Below, piece after piece: positions 33,260-42,671 of a stretch of 64,000 nt of DNA. The position numbers and the translations under genes were made by a program. The notes below the pieces were generated by a model. That model worked only from the letters and a program-made list of their open reading frames with translations. It did not search any database and was not told where the DNA came from. This DNA is from Cyanobium sp. FGCU6 (lineage in GTDB: Bacteria; Cyanobacteriota; Cyanobacteriia; PCC-6307; Cyanobiaceae): positions 113,489 to 177,488 of the forward strand of contig JANWUR010000005.1 of assembly GCA_024958655.1 (NCBI GenBank). Reading direction: 5' to 3'. How positions within the stretch are numbered: the stretch's first letter is position 1; each line of letters starts with the position of its first letter.

Positions 33260-34366
33260 ATGAGTCTGCGCACCAAGATCGCCCTGGGCCTGCTGGTGTT
33301 CCTGCCCCTGTCGATGGCGGCCGAGGCCCTGGCCTGGGGCGAGGGCGCGGTGTTTCTCACCTCGATGCTGGCGATCATCCCGCTGGCGATCTGGCTGAGC
33401 ACCGCCACCGAGGAGCTCTCGATCACCCTCGGCCCCTCGATCGGCGCCCTGCTCAACGCGGTTTTCGGCAACGCCACCGAGCTGATCATCGCCCTGGTGG
33501 CGCTCCGGGCCGGGCTGGTGGAGATCGTGAAGGCCAGCATCACCGGCACCCTGATGGCCAACCTGCTGCTGGCCCTCGGCCTTTCGATGCTGGCGGGCGG
33601 CATCGGCCGCAGGGAGCAGACCTTTCAGCCCGTCGTGGCGCGGGTGAACGGCTCGGCCATGACCCTGGCGGTGCTGGCGATCCTGCTGCCCAGCCTCGCC
33701 GCCCTCGGCGACGGCGGCGCCGGTGGCGATGCGGTGATCGGCAGCGCCCGCGAGTCGTTCTCGGTGTTCGTGGCCTGGATCCTGCTGCTCGTGTACGGCC
33801 TCACCCTGCTGTTCTCGCTGCGCACCCACCGCACCCTCTATGAGGTGGCCGAGGTGGATCTGGAGGGCGAGCTGCACGGCGGTGACGCCCACAGCCCGCC
33901 GCTGCTGCCCTGGATGGCGGTGCTGATCGGGGCCACGGCGGGGATCGCCTACGCCTCCGAGCTGTTCGTGGGCGTGGTGGAGCACGTCACCGAAGGGGTG
34001 GGCCTCTCGCCCCTGTTCACCGGGGTGGTGCTGCTGCCGCTGCTGGGTGGTGCGGCCGAATACCTCACGGCCGTGACGATGGCCCGCAAGAACAAGATGG
34101 ACCTCTCGGTGTCGGTGGCCCTGGGCTCCACCCTGCTGGTGGCGCTGCTGGTGGTGCCGATCCTGGTGCTGGTGGGCCCGCTGCTCGGCCATCCGCTCGA
34201 TCTGAGCTTCGAGATCTATGAACTCGTGGCCGTGGTCACGGCGGTGGTGGTGAGCAACCTGGTCACCCTCGATGGCCGCTCCGACTGGCTGGAGGGGGTG
34301 CTGCTGCTGGCCGCCTATCTGATCCTGGCGGCAGGCTTCTTCTTCCAGAGCGCCCCGATCGGATGA
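33260..34366 (+). CDS. cax: Calcium/proton antiporter, CaCA family
   Basis: 368 residues and about 11 hydrophobic segments. The two signature alpha repeats are present: GALLNAVFGNATELIIALVAL and LLPLLGGAAEYLTAVTMA. Catalyses H+-driven Ca2+ extrusion or sequestration in the membrane. The loop with HGGDAH between the halves is short and acidic. Its stop overlaps the next start (ATGATGA at 34363). Confidence 0.9.
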   Translation: MSLRTKIALGLLVFLPLSMAAEALAWGEGAVFLTSMLAIIPLAIWLSTATEELSITLGPSIGALLNAVFGNATELIIALVALRAGLVEIVKASITGTLMANLLLALGLSMLAGGIGRREQTFQPVVARVNGSAMTLAVLAILLPSLAALGDGGAGGDAVIGSARESFSVFVAWILLLVYGLTLLFSLRTHRTLYEVAEVDLEGELHGGDAHSPPLLPWMAVLIGATAGIAYASELFVGVVEHVTEGVGLSPLFTGVVLLPLLGGAAEYLTAVTMARKNKMDLSVSVALGSTLLVALLVVPILVLVGPLLGHPLDLSFEIYELVAVVTAVVVSNLVTLDGRSDWLEGVLLLAAYLILAAGFFFQSAPIG

Positions 34367-35649
34367 TGCGCAGCGACCGCCCAGCCGGGGGCTTCGGCCC
34401 CGACGACCCGCCACCGCCGGAGGTGGATCTGGTGGACCCCGATCCCATGGGCGGCGCCCTCAGCGGCGCGAGCGACCCTGGCCCGCCGCCCTTCCGTTCC
34501 ACCAGCACGTTGAGCCGCATCAACCGCTCGGTGTCGCTGCAGCTGGTGGTGGGCCTGCTGCTGATCGGCATCGGCCTGGCGGCGCGGATCGCCTGGCTCA
34601 CGGTGCCGGCCGCCGCCGTCACGCTCGCCCTGGCGCTGCGCCAGCTGCTGCCTCCTCTATGGCGCCAGCTCACCCAGCGCATCGACGACGTGCCCACCAC
34701 CCGCCTGCTGGCGTTGCTGGGGCTGGTGCTGGCCGCCGTGGCGATCCCGGTGTCGCTGGGCTGGTGGGATCCGTTCCTGGATCTCTACCGCAACGCCAAC
34801 TGGGAGGCGATCGGCGCGCTGGGCGAAGGGGTGATCGGCGCTGTGGGTCAGATCATGGTGGCCCTGGTTGCCCTGGCGATCGCCTGGCGTCAGGTGATGG
34901 TGGATCAGCGGCTCACCGGCCAGCAGAACCGCATCACCCAGGCCCAGACGATCGACAGCTTCATCCACGGCATCTCCGAGATGATCATCGATGAGGAGGG
35001 CCTGCTGGAGGACTGGCCGCTGGAGCGGATGCTGGCCGAAGGACGGCTCGCCGCCGTGCTCAGCAGCATCGATCGGGAGGGCAAGGCGCGGGTGCTGCGC
35101 TTCCTCTCCCACGCCCGCCTGCTCACGCCGATCCAGCGCGACCGGCGCCTCGGCCGGGCGATCCTCGACGGCCGCGGCAACTACGAGATCGATCGCTTCC
35201 ACGGCGTGCCGGTGATCCGGTTGCAGCGGATCCTGCGCGGGGTGGACCTCTCCGGCACCGACCTGCGCGGCATCGACTTCAACGGCGCCGACCTCTACGG
35301 CAGCGATCTGTCGCGCTGCGACCTGAGCGACGCCAACCTGGCCGGCGCCAACCTCTCCGGCGCCAATCTCGAGGGCGCCGACCTTGAAGGGGCCCGCTTC
35401 TTCTTCGGCCGCTCCAACACCGCCAGCCCTGCGGGCACGGCACCGCCGGATCCAATCACCGGCGCCGGCACCGGCGCCCTCGTGGAGAACGTGAACCTCA
35501 GCGGCGTCCGCCGCCTCGACGCCCAGTCGCACCACTACCTGGCGGCCTGGAGCGGCCCCCGCTCCCGCCAGACCCTGCCCGACGGCCCGCGCGGTGTGCC
35601 GAGCCAGCTGGAACGCCGCGCCGGCAGCGGTGGTCCCGGCCCCGGCTGA
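34363..35649 (+). CDS. Membrane-anchored pentapeptide-repeat protein
   Basis: 428 residues. Two or three hydrophobic segments (SLQLVVGLLLIGIGLAARIA, LLALLGLVLAAVAIPVSL, GQIMVALVALAIAWRQV), a helical cytosolic part, then pentapeptide repeats around residues 280-345 (LSGTDLRGIDFNGADLYGSD, LAGANLSGANLEGADLEGA). Start 34363 overlaps the cax stop; the two are probably co-transcribed. Role unknown. Confidence 0.82.
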   Translation: MMRSDRPAGGFGPDDPPPPEVDLVDPDPMGGALSGASDPGPPPFRSTSTLSRINRSVSLQLVVGLLLIGIGLAARIAWLTVPAAAVTLALALRQLLPPLWRQLTQRIDDVPTTRLLALLGLVLAAVAIPVSLGWWDPFLDLYRNANWEAIGALGEGVIGAVGQIMVALVALAIAWRQVMVDQRLTGQQNRITQAQTIDSFIHGISEMIIDEEGLLEDWPLERMLAEGRLAAVLSSIDREGKARVLRFLSHARLLTPIQRDRRLGRAILDGRGNYEIDRFHGVPVIRLQRILRGVDLSGTDLRGIDFNGADLYGSDLSRCDLSDANLAGANLSGANLEGADLEGARFFFGRSNTASPAGTAPPDPITGAGTGALVENVNLSGVRRLDAQSHHYLAAWSGPRSRQTLPDGPRGVPSQLERRAGSGGPGPG

Positions 35650-35693
35650 GCCGTGAGATCATGGGAAGGCTCCGACATGCCGGGGTGATCACT

Positions 35694-35778
35694 GGAGAGG
35701 TGGTCGAGTGGTTGATGGCTCCGGTCTTGAAAACCGGCGACCCGCAAGGGTCCGTGGGTTCGAATCCCACCCTCTCCG
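35694..35778 (+). tRNA. tRNA-Ser (UGA)
   Basis: 85 nt. Acceptor stem GGAGAGG pairs with CCTCTCC, discriminator G. Anticodon loop CTTGAAA with anticodon TGA flanked by CCGGT/ACCGG. Long class II variable arm CGACCCGCAAGGGTCCG, and T arm GTGGG-TTCGAAT-CCCAC. CCA is not encoded. Confidence 0.95.
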
Positions 35779-35949
35779 TTTTGACAGGATCCGAAAGGAT
35801 CCGAGGAAATCCCAGAACTGTTCCAGCGCAGCCGATCTGCCCTATTGGCTCGTCCGGGTAGTTCCGGGAAAAACCGGCTACTGCCGCTGCGGATGACGGT
35901 ATTGCTGACGGTATAGCCAGCCGCTGCAACGACGTCACCCGTCGTGGGA

Positions 35950-36122
35950 TCGAGCACGCCGTTGATCTCGAACTTCAGCAGGACAATGCCGCCGTCAACG
36001 CCCGCAAGGTCATCGCCGCCACCCGCGTCACCCACTACCAGCGCATCAGCTGGGTGGAGCTGCCCGAGCTCCTGGAGGCGATCGATCGCTTTGAGCGTCA
36101 ACGCCTGGCCGAGCGTGGATAC
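35950..36122 (+). pseudogene. Tyrosine integrase remnant next to tRNA-Ser
   Basis: The open stretch EHAVDLELQQDNAAVNARKVIAATRVTHYQRISWVELPELLEAIDRFERQRLAERGY resembles the middle of a P4-type phage integrase (N-terminal part ending before the catalytic domain). No start and no catalytic R-H-R-Y residues remain. Its position 170 nt after a tRNA gene fits the debris of an element integrated at tRNA-Ser. Confidence 0.55.
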
Positions 36123-36146
36123 CGAGGGTCGTCAGTGGATCATTTC

Positions 36147-37205
36147 TCAGCGCAGCACCGTGATCAGCGTGGTGCCGACCATAAAGGCGATCCCGAGTGC
36201 GATCGCCACCTTGCGATCTATAGTTTGCATCTCCTGCACTTCGTCGTCGCTGGCGTTGCGGGTTTTAGAGAAGGCGACGATTGCCCGGATCAAGACGATA
36301 AGGATAAGTGGATAGGCAAGCAAATAGATTTTATCCATGAATACCAGATAGCCCAGGTCTGGCAATGTGTCGGAGTAGCCTCTCTGGAGAAAGATGGCAG
36401 ACAGCAGTGCGCCCATCGGTAGTGCCAGGCGAGCATCAATAGAGCGTGGGTTCACCATCAGCCCCACCAGGGCAGCCATCACAACTATCGCAAGGGGCAG
36501 CATCTGCTTCCATAAGAAAAAGCTTACGGGACGCTCAATTACCATCTCGAAGTTGGCTACTGAGTAGTTGGAGGGCTGCTCCACTTCGCCAAAGTTTGAA
36601 CCATAGGCATGCTCAAGAGTGGTGCCCCTCCAGCCTTTGAGTTTCCAGCCTGGAATCTCTAGCTTTTGATCGACTCCTGAGGAGGCTTTGTCGACTACAA
36701 AAGAAAGCTTTTGTGCGCCGTTAGTGGTGTCCTCAACTCGGATACTCAGGCTGTGGCGATCAAGGGGATAATCGGCCAGGCTGAAGGGTTGTACGAAGCG
36801 TCCTTCCACGCGAAACTGCTGATACTTGCTTCCGTCTGGGAGCTCCTTTGGCTCCTCCATAAGCGGTTCTTGCAATTTGCCCCACTCCTCCACCATATTG
36901 GTAAACTCGATCGTTGAAGATGGATCCAGCTCACCCTTCCAGCGAAGCCAGACATAGAGATCTGCATAAAAGGTATTGCTGGCCTGATCGAGGTCGTAGA
37001 TTGCCACTGGATAAAAGCCGATCTTGACCTGCTGAGCCCCTGGTGGTGGCGAGTTGATCGGGATGTAGCTGCCCTGACGGTTGGTCTGCAGCGGAGCTTC
37101 CGGCCGGGTCGCTGTACCTCTGCCAATCGTGAGCAGCATGATCATCGCTGCACTCAGGGCAACCATCCAGATCGAAGCTCGATTCCGTTTCATCAGCAAC
37201 AGCAT
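36147..37205 (-). CDS. Pentameric ligand-gated ion channel homologue
   Basis: 352 residues. Signal peptide ~10-30. The extracellular beta domain (~45-225) has VKIGFYPVAIYDLDQ, FYADLYVWLRWKGE, RFVQPFSLADYPLDRHSLSI. Four TM helices follow: FFLWKQMLPLAIVVMAALV, RLALPMGALLSAIFLQ (pore-lining position), MDKIYLLAYPLILIVLIRAI and KVAIALGIAFMVGTTLITVL. Prokaryotic channels of this family are proton- or ligand-gated cation channels. GC and codon use are lower than in the neighbours, and it sits beside tRNA-Ser and an integrase remnant, suggesting it arrived by transfer. Confidence 0.82.
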   Translation of the reverse strand: MLLLMKRNRASIWMVALSAAMIMLLTIGRGTATRPEAPLQTNRQGSYIPINSPPPGAQQVKIGFYPVAIYDLDQASNTFYADLYVWLRWKGELDPSSTIEFTNMVEEWGKLQEPLMEEPKELPDGSKYQQFRVEGRFVQPFSLADYPLDRHSLSIRVEDTTNGAQKLSFVVDKASSGVDQKLEIPGWKLKGWRGTTLEHAYGSNFGEVEQPSNYSVANFEMVIERPVSFFLWKQMLPLAIVVMAALVGLMVNPRSIDARLALPMGALLSAIFLQRGYSDTLPDLGYLVFMDKIYLLAYPLILIVLIRAIVAFSKTRNASDDEVQEMQTIDRKVAIALGIAFMVGTTLITVLR

Positions 37206-37454
37206 CTGTGCCTGTTCAGAATTGCAGCCCCTGCGTACGTAGGCAACGTTCTCATTTCATTTCGTCGCAAATCATGTGAGCACTGCCTGACACCATTCGC
37301 GCCCAGCCAATTCGTGTTATCCCCCTCTTCTCTCCCCGGCAGACCGGTTGTTCCTAGCGTTGCTCGAACTTGGAGTGCCTGCGATGCTCAGGCGCTGCGT
37401 TTGCAACCGCGAGAGGCGCTTGCCGTTGCACCCTTCTGTGTCTACTCACCACCC

Positions 37455-37974
37455 ACCCCGATCTCTGCGGGGCTGATCCCGCCAATCAGCCTGAGTCGGA
37501 GCGGGGACGGCACCACCCTTCACATTCGCCCGGGCATCGGCAACACCGAGCCCCACGTGGGGGCCGACACCGAACAGGGCTGGGCGCTGGCGCCGGGGGG
37601 CGAAGACTTCGTCTTTGCCTACAGCCAGCACCGCTACACCAACCGCCAGGCGGTGCCGCTGCTGATCGCCGCGACGAGGTGTCCGGCCACTGGATCCTGG
37701 CGGACTCGCCTCCCTCCACCACCTTTGATGCGCTGCGGGCGGTGAGCTGGTGATCGCCACCACGGACTGGAGCTACTGCGAGGTGGCCAATGAACCGGCC
37801 CAGTTCTGGGAGCCGCTGATCCTTCCCCCCGACTTCGCGGCGCTGAACATCAGCAGTGCGGCGATGAGCTACTTCAAGCCACCTGATGGCAGCGAGTGGC
37901 TGGCGATCGGCGGCCACGGCCTGCTGCTGCGCGCCAAGGACGCGCCCGCCCCACAGGGAGGAGCAGGTCCATGA
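37455..37974 (+). pseudogene. Frameshifted phage-like structural gene
   Basis: Three consecutive frames give one protein-like sequence: SAGLIPPISLSRSGDGTTLH...FVFAYSQHRYTNRQAVPLLIA, then DEVSGHWILADSPPSTTF, then LVIATTDWSYCEVANEPAQFWEPLIL...LAIGGHGLLLRAK. The last part ends at TGA 37972-37974, overlapping the next start. Resembles virion or tail-associated proteins only in general character. Confidence 0.5.
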
Positions 37975-39032
37975 CCTGGCAGGTGTTCTGCCAGAGCTTT
38001 GCCCCCGGCAGCTGGAAGTGGACCAGCAAGGATCCGGCCTCAATCGGCATGCAGCTCGACGGTGCCTTCCGGGCCTTCGCCGCGGTGGTGAACGCCCTGC
38101 CCGGCAACGCCAGCACGCCCCTCTCGGTGATCCGCTCCCATGCCGATTCAACCGCCAACCGCTGGGGCTACACCTGGCAGCTGGGCCATCCCGTGGAACC
38201 CGCCCACCTCTGGTTCCTCGCCGACAGCAGCACGGCCCAGGGGGAGACCCAATCCAGCAGCAGTGCGGTCTTTGGGAACGCGCTGGCCAGCACCTTCACC
38301 AACAACACCAGCAACGGCGGCTACGGCACCTACAACAATTCCACCATCAGCAGCACCGCGCTGGCCTACGTCGACAGCACCCTCAGCGGTGCCACGTCGA
38401 TCGGCGCGATCCTGCTGATCGCCCAGGACACCACCCCCGGCAAGGAGTTCTTCTGCTGGGCCCTCAAGACCCACGGCGGCAACGACGAGCTGCATCGCGA
38501 CTGCTGCCATGCCCTCTACAAGAGCCCGGGCACGACGGGCTGGTGCTCGATCGCCATCTTCCCCCCCACCAGCAAGCAGTTCTACGGGCAGGTGGTGTTG
38601 CACGGCTATTCGGGCAGCCGCTTTGGCGGGCTGCCCTCGGCGATCGGCGCGAGCATCACATCCAACGGCCACCAGCTGCGCAGCGGCATCGCCCTGGGCC
38701 ACTACGACTTCACTCTCCAGGCCCAAGGGCTCTTTGATTCACCGCCACCGCTGATCCAGCTGCCGGCGCCGCTGTTCATCGGCTCCACCTCGATCCGAAG
38801 CGCCAGCACCCACTTCGGCAAGGTGACGCGGCCCGATGGGGTGATGCTGCAGCTGGGCCAGCGCTCCAGCGAGCGGGACGCCGCTCCCGCAGCCGTTCGC
38901 CCTTGCCGAGGCCGTAGTCGGCCTCCTTCTGCATCGGAGCCTGCTGCCCTTGAGCTCGATCGCCTGGAAGCTGACGGTGGCGGTGGTGCGGGCCATGGAC
39001 GGGGACGGAAGGGGGCAGAGATGACGAAGTGA
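37971..39032 (+). CDS. Putative phage-like structural protein
   Basis: 353 residues from ATG 37971 (MTWQVFCQSFAPGSWKWTSK), coupled to the preceding gene by an ATGA overlap. Rich in Ser/Thr/Gly beta segments (SNGGYGTYNNSTISSTALAY), as in tail or baseplate proteins. The last ~60 residues turn Arg/Ala-rich and low-complexity, so a frameshift near 38870 is likely. No family recognised. Confidence 0.5.
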   Translation: MTWQVFCQSFAPGSWKWTSKDPASIGMQLDGAFRAFAAVVNALPGNASTPLSVIRSHADSTANRWGYTWQLGHPVEPAHLWFLADSSTAQGETQSSSSAVFGNALASTFTNNTSNGGYGTYNNSTISSTALAYVDSTLSGATSIGAILLIAQDTTPGKEFFCWALKTHGGNDELHRDCCHALYKSPGTTGWCSIAIFPPTSKQFYGQVVLHGYSGSRFGGLPSAIGASITSNGHQLRSGIALGHYDFTLQAQGLFDSPPPLIQLPAPLFIGSTSIRSASTHFGKVTRPDGVMLQLGQRSSERDAAPAAVRPCRGRSRPPSASEPAALELDRLEADGGGGAGHGRGRKGAEMTK

Positions 39033-39081
39033 TGTCAGAATGCAATCAACCTGATGTCCACCAATTCAGAGGCCGGAACCG

Positions 39082-39516
39082 ATGGCCACGCTCACGCTGC
39101 GCAACGTGCCCGACGACCTGGTGGCACGCCTGAAGGCCCGTGCCAAGCGGCACCGGCGCAGCCTCAACAACGAAACGATCGCCGCCCTGGAGCTGGCGGA
39201 TGCGGCGGCCAGTGGAGCGACGCCCCAACCGGCTGCCGAGCCTGTGGACATCGAGCCCACATTGCGCCGCATGCAGGAGATCAGCGCCGGGCTGCGGGCC
39301 CAGGCGGCCGCTGAGGGGCGCGAGATTCGGCAGGTGCCGCCGCTGCCGCCGATGACGGAGGTGGAGAAGGCGGCCGAGCGCGAGGTTTTCGCGCACCTGC
39401 GCAGCCAGTTCAAGGGGCCGCCACTGACCAGCGAGGAGATCATCGCGGCGATCGAGCGGGACAGCCATCCCCCGGAACTGGATCGCTTCGGGTACCGCAT
39501 CAACTCGGACTCCTGA
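39082..39516 (+). CDS. FitA-like RHH antitoxin
   Basis: 144 residues starting MATLTLRNVPDDLVARLKARAKRHRRSLNNE, the Arc/FitA ribbon-helix-helix. It is longer than usual (FitA ~80), with a second half containing EVEKAAEREVFAHLRSQFKGPPLTSEE. The stop overlaps the toxin start (TGATG at 39514-39518). Confidence 0.82.
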   Translation: MATLTLRNVPDDLVARLKARAKRHRRSLNNETIAALELADAAASGATPQPAAEPVDIEPTLRRMQEISAGLRAQAAAEGREIRQVPPLPPMTEVEKAAEREVFAHLRSQFKGPPLTSEEIIAAIERDSHPPELDRFGYRINSDS

Positions 39517-39908
39517 TGCTGGTCGCTGATACCAATGTGCTGATCGAGCTCTTTGTACCCAGCTCCGTCTCCCAGGTCGTTCTGGATTGCAGAGACGCCG
39601 ACAACGATTGGTGGCTGCCCAGCCTGTGGGTCCCAGAATTTCGCCATGTTCTTCTGAAATTCCTGCGGATCGGGCGGCTCGATCTGTCCACAGCCCAGAA
39701 CCATATGGCTGTGGGTGAGCAGAGGTTCCTGCCACGAACCATGACGGTCTCCAGTGCCGAGGGCCTGCAGCTGGCCCTCCGCCACGGGTGCTCCAGCTAC
39801 GACGCCGAATTTGTGGTTCTCGCCCAACAGCTGCAATGCCCACTGCTGACGTTTGACCGCAAGCTGTTGCAGCTGTTTCCAGAGGTGACGCTGAAACCGG
39901 GCTCGTAG
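39516..39908 (+). CDS. PIN-domain toxin (VapC/FitB-like)
   Basis: 130 residues: MLVADTNVLIELFVPSS (Asp), LWVPEFRHVLLK (Glu), SSYDAEFVVLAQQLQCPLLTFDRKL (Asp pair). Cognate to the antitoxin just upstream. The 3' end abuts a helicase fragment on the other strand. Confidence 0.88.
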   Translation: MLVADTNVLIELFVPSSVSQVVLDCRDADNDWWLPSLWVPEFRHVLLKFLRIGRLDLSTAQNHMAVGEQRFLPRTMTVSSAEGLQLALRHGCSSYDAEFVVLAQQLQCPLLTFDRKLLQLFPEVTLKPGS

Positions 39909-39911
39909 CAC

Positions 39912-40643
39912 TGGCGCCGGCAACAGCACAATCAGGCCGATCACATCCACCGGCAGGCTGGGTTCACAGCGGAAGCTCATCCGCAGCGATTCGCCGGAGC
40001 GCAGCGAAGCCTCGCGCACACGGCGGTGAGGCAATCCTCCCTCCACCAGCAGATCGGGCAGGGCCTCGTACTGACTGGCCGTCCAGCGTGACTGGTGCAG
40101 CTGGTGACGCAGCCGCAGTACCAGCACCTGGGTGCGCTTGGCCACAGCCTTGGTGCGGATCACGGAGGCCCGGGCTGCCAGGTCCGGCTCCAGGCCGCTG
40201 AGGGCACGCTCGGCCACAAAATCGGCCAACTCCACCACCAGGGGATGCGAGCGAGTGATCAGCTGACAGCCGTGCAGCTGGCTGCCCTCGCGGGCCGGTG
40301 AGCGAAAACTCCGTCGCAGCTTGCCGCCGAGGCCGTGGTTGCGCAGGCGCTCGTGCAGGGCCTGGCGGTTGTCCTCCAGGCGGGTGAGATCGAGCTCCCA
40401 ACCGATGCCCGATGGCAGGGGGCCGATCGGCAGGTAGAGGCGGCGGCAGGCGTTGCGCACCAGCCGCTCCACCGCGTCGGCGCTGCCGAGGGACTCGCGG
40501 GTGCGGTCCCATTCGCGCAGCGCTTCTTCCGGCTTGAGGCTGCGCTGGGCAAAGATCGTGCGCGTGGCCTTGGCGTTTTCCTTGGCGCTCTGCCATTCGG
40601 CCTGCGGCACCGACCTCACAACGCAGCCGATCGCCCGCGGCAC
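39912..40643 (-). pseudogene. C-terminal fragment of a large SNF2-type helicase
   Basis: NACRRLYLPIGPLPSGIGWELDLTRLEDNRQALHERLR, SPAREGSQLHGCQLITRSHPLVVELADFVAERAL and RTQVLVLRLRHQLHQ resemble the C-terminal extension of long SNF2-family helicases found in phage-defence loci (DISARM/BREX type). No ATPase motifs and no upstream remainder are present. The reading frame runs on antisense to the toxin gene. Possibly left from the same defence island as the BREX genes. Confidence 0.5.
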
Positions 40644-40764
40644 AGCTGCGCTGGTGCGTTGGATGGTCTGGGGTGTGCCATTGGTTGCCCGGCCCTGTCA
40701 CCTTCCGCGCTGGTGGAGCGGGGCGGCCCGATCAGGCTGGTGGGTAGCACTTTCAGCCAACGCC

Positions 40765-40902
40765 ATGCTCCGCATTCACGGCGACCGCGTCAGCCTGCTG
40801 GCGGCCCTGGCGGCCCACTGGGCCGACCAGCAGCTGCAGATCCCGACGGCGCTCAAGCCGGTGGTGCAACCGATCCGCCGGCGGCCTCGGCCGCTGCGCT
40901 GA
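40765..40902 (+). CDS. Small hypothetical ORF
   Basis: 45 residues: MLRIHGDRVSLLAALAAHWADQQLQIPTALKP..., ending ...RPLR. Codon use is GC3-rich and the ORF fits the gap between the helicase fragment and the endolysin pseudogene. No family recognised. Confidence 0.35.
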   Translation: MLRIHGDRVSLLAALAAHWADQQLQIPTALKPVVQPIRRRPRPLR

Positions 40903-40911
40903 ACGCTCCGC

Positions 40912-42297
40912 TCAGCGGATGGCGTCCACCACCACCGCCCACCCCTTGCCCGGCGCATAGCGGTAGGCACCGCCGCCAATGGGCTCCACCATCCAGCGCT
41001 TGCCGTAGCCGCAGGCCCGCGTAGCGGTAGTTCAGCCGGCTGAAACTCAGCCCCATCCCCTTGGGGTTGAGGGTGGTGCCATGGATCAGATCCGGCTCCC
41101 CCCAGGGGTCGTTCACCACCACCTGGGTGGGGGTGTGTCCGTAGACAATCAGCCAGTGGCACGAGCCGGTGGGTCGATCCACAGGGCCCCGGAGGATGTA
41201 GCCGCAGGGGATGGGGACGCCGCGGTTGATCTGCCGCTCGATCAGCTGGAAATCCGCGTTCTGCACCAACCGGGCCCTGACGCCGAAATGGGCGAGTGCA
41301 CGGAGCTGGGCGCTGGCGTCGGTGGTGTCGCCACTGGTTCTCTGCTCGCCGTCTGCGACGCCGAGGTGCTGCACCACCGTCAGGACCTGGTCGTCGCCAT
41401 TGGCGCCCTTGAGCGTGCCGGGCTTGATGCCCTCCAGGAGCATGGCGCAGCTGGAGGAGAAGCAGGTGCGGTCGCGCTGGGCCAGCTGGGCGGAATCGCG
41501 CTGATTGAACCGGGGCACACCCACCAGCGGGTTGGGGTACCGAATCACGCCTGCCCGGCCCGGGGGCTTGCTGTTCACCCGAATGGGGGATGCGCTCCAG
41601 AGCGCGGCTTCTGCTTTACGGCGCCGCCGCAGGCCGGCCTCGCTGGGACCGCCGGGATTGACGTAGAGCATCAGCGCCGCGGGAAGCTTCTCCAGCTCAC
41701 CGGACTGCAGCACCTTGGTGATGGTGGTGAACCCCTGGCTGCCGAACCAGGCCGGGCCGCAGTTGTAGGTGAACGACAGCAGTGCTGCCTGCTGGTTGGT
41801 GCCCAGCTCCGCCCAGTCAGGGATGCGCTGGGTCAGCAGGTGATGATCCCGCTCCAGCTGGACGGCTAGCAGGGCATCGGCCAGCTCCTGGCTGATCCGA
41901 TCGCCCTGCTTCACCGCTGCACCGTCGTTGTAGGTGGTGCTGCCCAGCCGATGGTCCAGGGACAAGCGCCGGTCTCGGGATCGGGGTAGGCGGTGAGCCG
42001 GCAGCCCTCGAACTCCTTGACCAGGGGCAGAGCCACCGCGACGGCCGCGGGGATCTCAGTGGTCGTGGCCGGTTTGTCCGGCCACGCATGCGGCGCCTTG
42101 GTCTCCCCTGCGGCCTTCCACAGGTCCCGCAGCTCACTGCCCTCAGCCAGCGCGGCTGGATCCAGTGCCGTCAGCCGATCAAGCACCGCCTGCAGCCAGG
42201 CGCGGTGATGGCTCTTGGCCGGGTCGTAGTGGCTGACGTAGTTGCTGGTGGGGACTGGAGGCTTCCCCTGCTGAAGCGACCTGCTCCTGGCTGCCAC
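40912..42297 (-). pseudogene. Endolysin (GH24 lysozyme) fused to C39-like peptidase domain, two frameshifts
   Basis: N-terminus MAARSRSLQQGKPP..., then LVKEFEGCRLTAYPDPETGACPWTIGW with the catalytic Glu of GH24 phage lysozymes. The frame breaks near 41945 and continues as STTYNDGAAVKQGD...FNQ..ALLSFTYNCGP. A C39-like Cys peptidase/NlpC-type half follows: FNQRDSAQLAQRDRTCFSSSCAM (Cys), GSCHWLIVYGH (His), VVVNDPWG (Asp). A second frameshift near 41022 precedes the end YRYAPGKGWAVVVDAIR-stop at 40912. Two single indels suggest decay, or assembly error. Confidence 0.75.
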
Positions 42298-42671
42298 CGC
42301 TCCAGGTCTTCCGGCGACGCCCCCTCCAGCCAGGCCGAGAAGGCCTCATCGCCCATCTGACCGAGGGCGTGATCCGCTGCAGCCCGCGGGTCGAACAGAG
42401 CAAACAGCGGACCCAGGTCGTCTGTGGCCCAGCTCTCGCCGGTGAGGGCCTCCAGCTTCTGGCGCACCACCTGCTCGAGCTCGGCTCCGGAGCAGCGCTG
42501 CAGCAGCCCCGGCAGCAGGGGATCGAGCTGGCGGAACAGCACCGGCGCGACCGTCAGGATGCGGCGCTGCACAAACCACCGCGCCAATGGTTTCACGACA
42601 GCCTCCACGGCGCCCAGGGCCAGGAAGGCAATGGCCAGATCAAGCAGCCAGCGCATCGTCCCCGTCCTCAT
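42171..42671 (-). CDS. Phage-module protein with one TM segment
   Basis: 166 residues from ATG 42671 (or 42656, MRWLLDLAIAF). One hydrophobic helix LLDLAIAFLALGAVEAVVKPL, then a soluble helical region LFRQLDPLLPGLLQRCSGAELEQVVRQKLEALTGE and DHALGQMGDEAFSAWLEG. It overlaps the endolysin start by about 127 nt in another frame, typical of packed phage lysis genes. No family recognised. Confidence 0.55.
   Translation of the reverse strand: MRTGTMRWLLDLAIAFLALGAVEAVVKPLARWFVQRRILTVAPVLFRQLDPLLPGLLQRCSGAELEQVVRQKLEALTGESWATDDLGPLFALFDPRAAADHALGQMGDEAFSAWLEGASPEDLERWQPGAGRFSRGSLQSPPATTSATTTRPRAITAPGCRRCLIG

Noticed and set aside
38776-38996. Minus-strand start MARTTATVSFQAIELKG as the N-terminus of a methylase-like gene
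   Set aside because: It faintly resembles the start of large methylase/restriction proteins, but breaks frame within ~20 codons and overlaps the structural gene end; too little to support.
39066-40643. A single 525-residue minus-strand protein across this span
   Set aside because: Only the first ~240 codons look helicase-like; the rest is antisense to the FitA/PIN pair, which is clearly coding.
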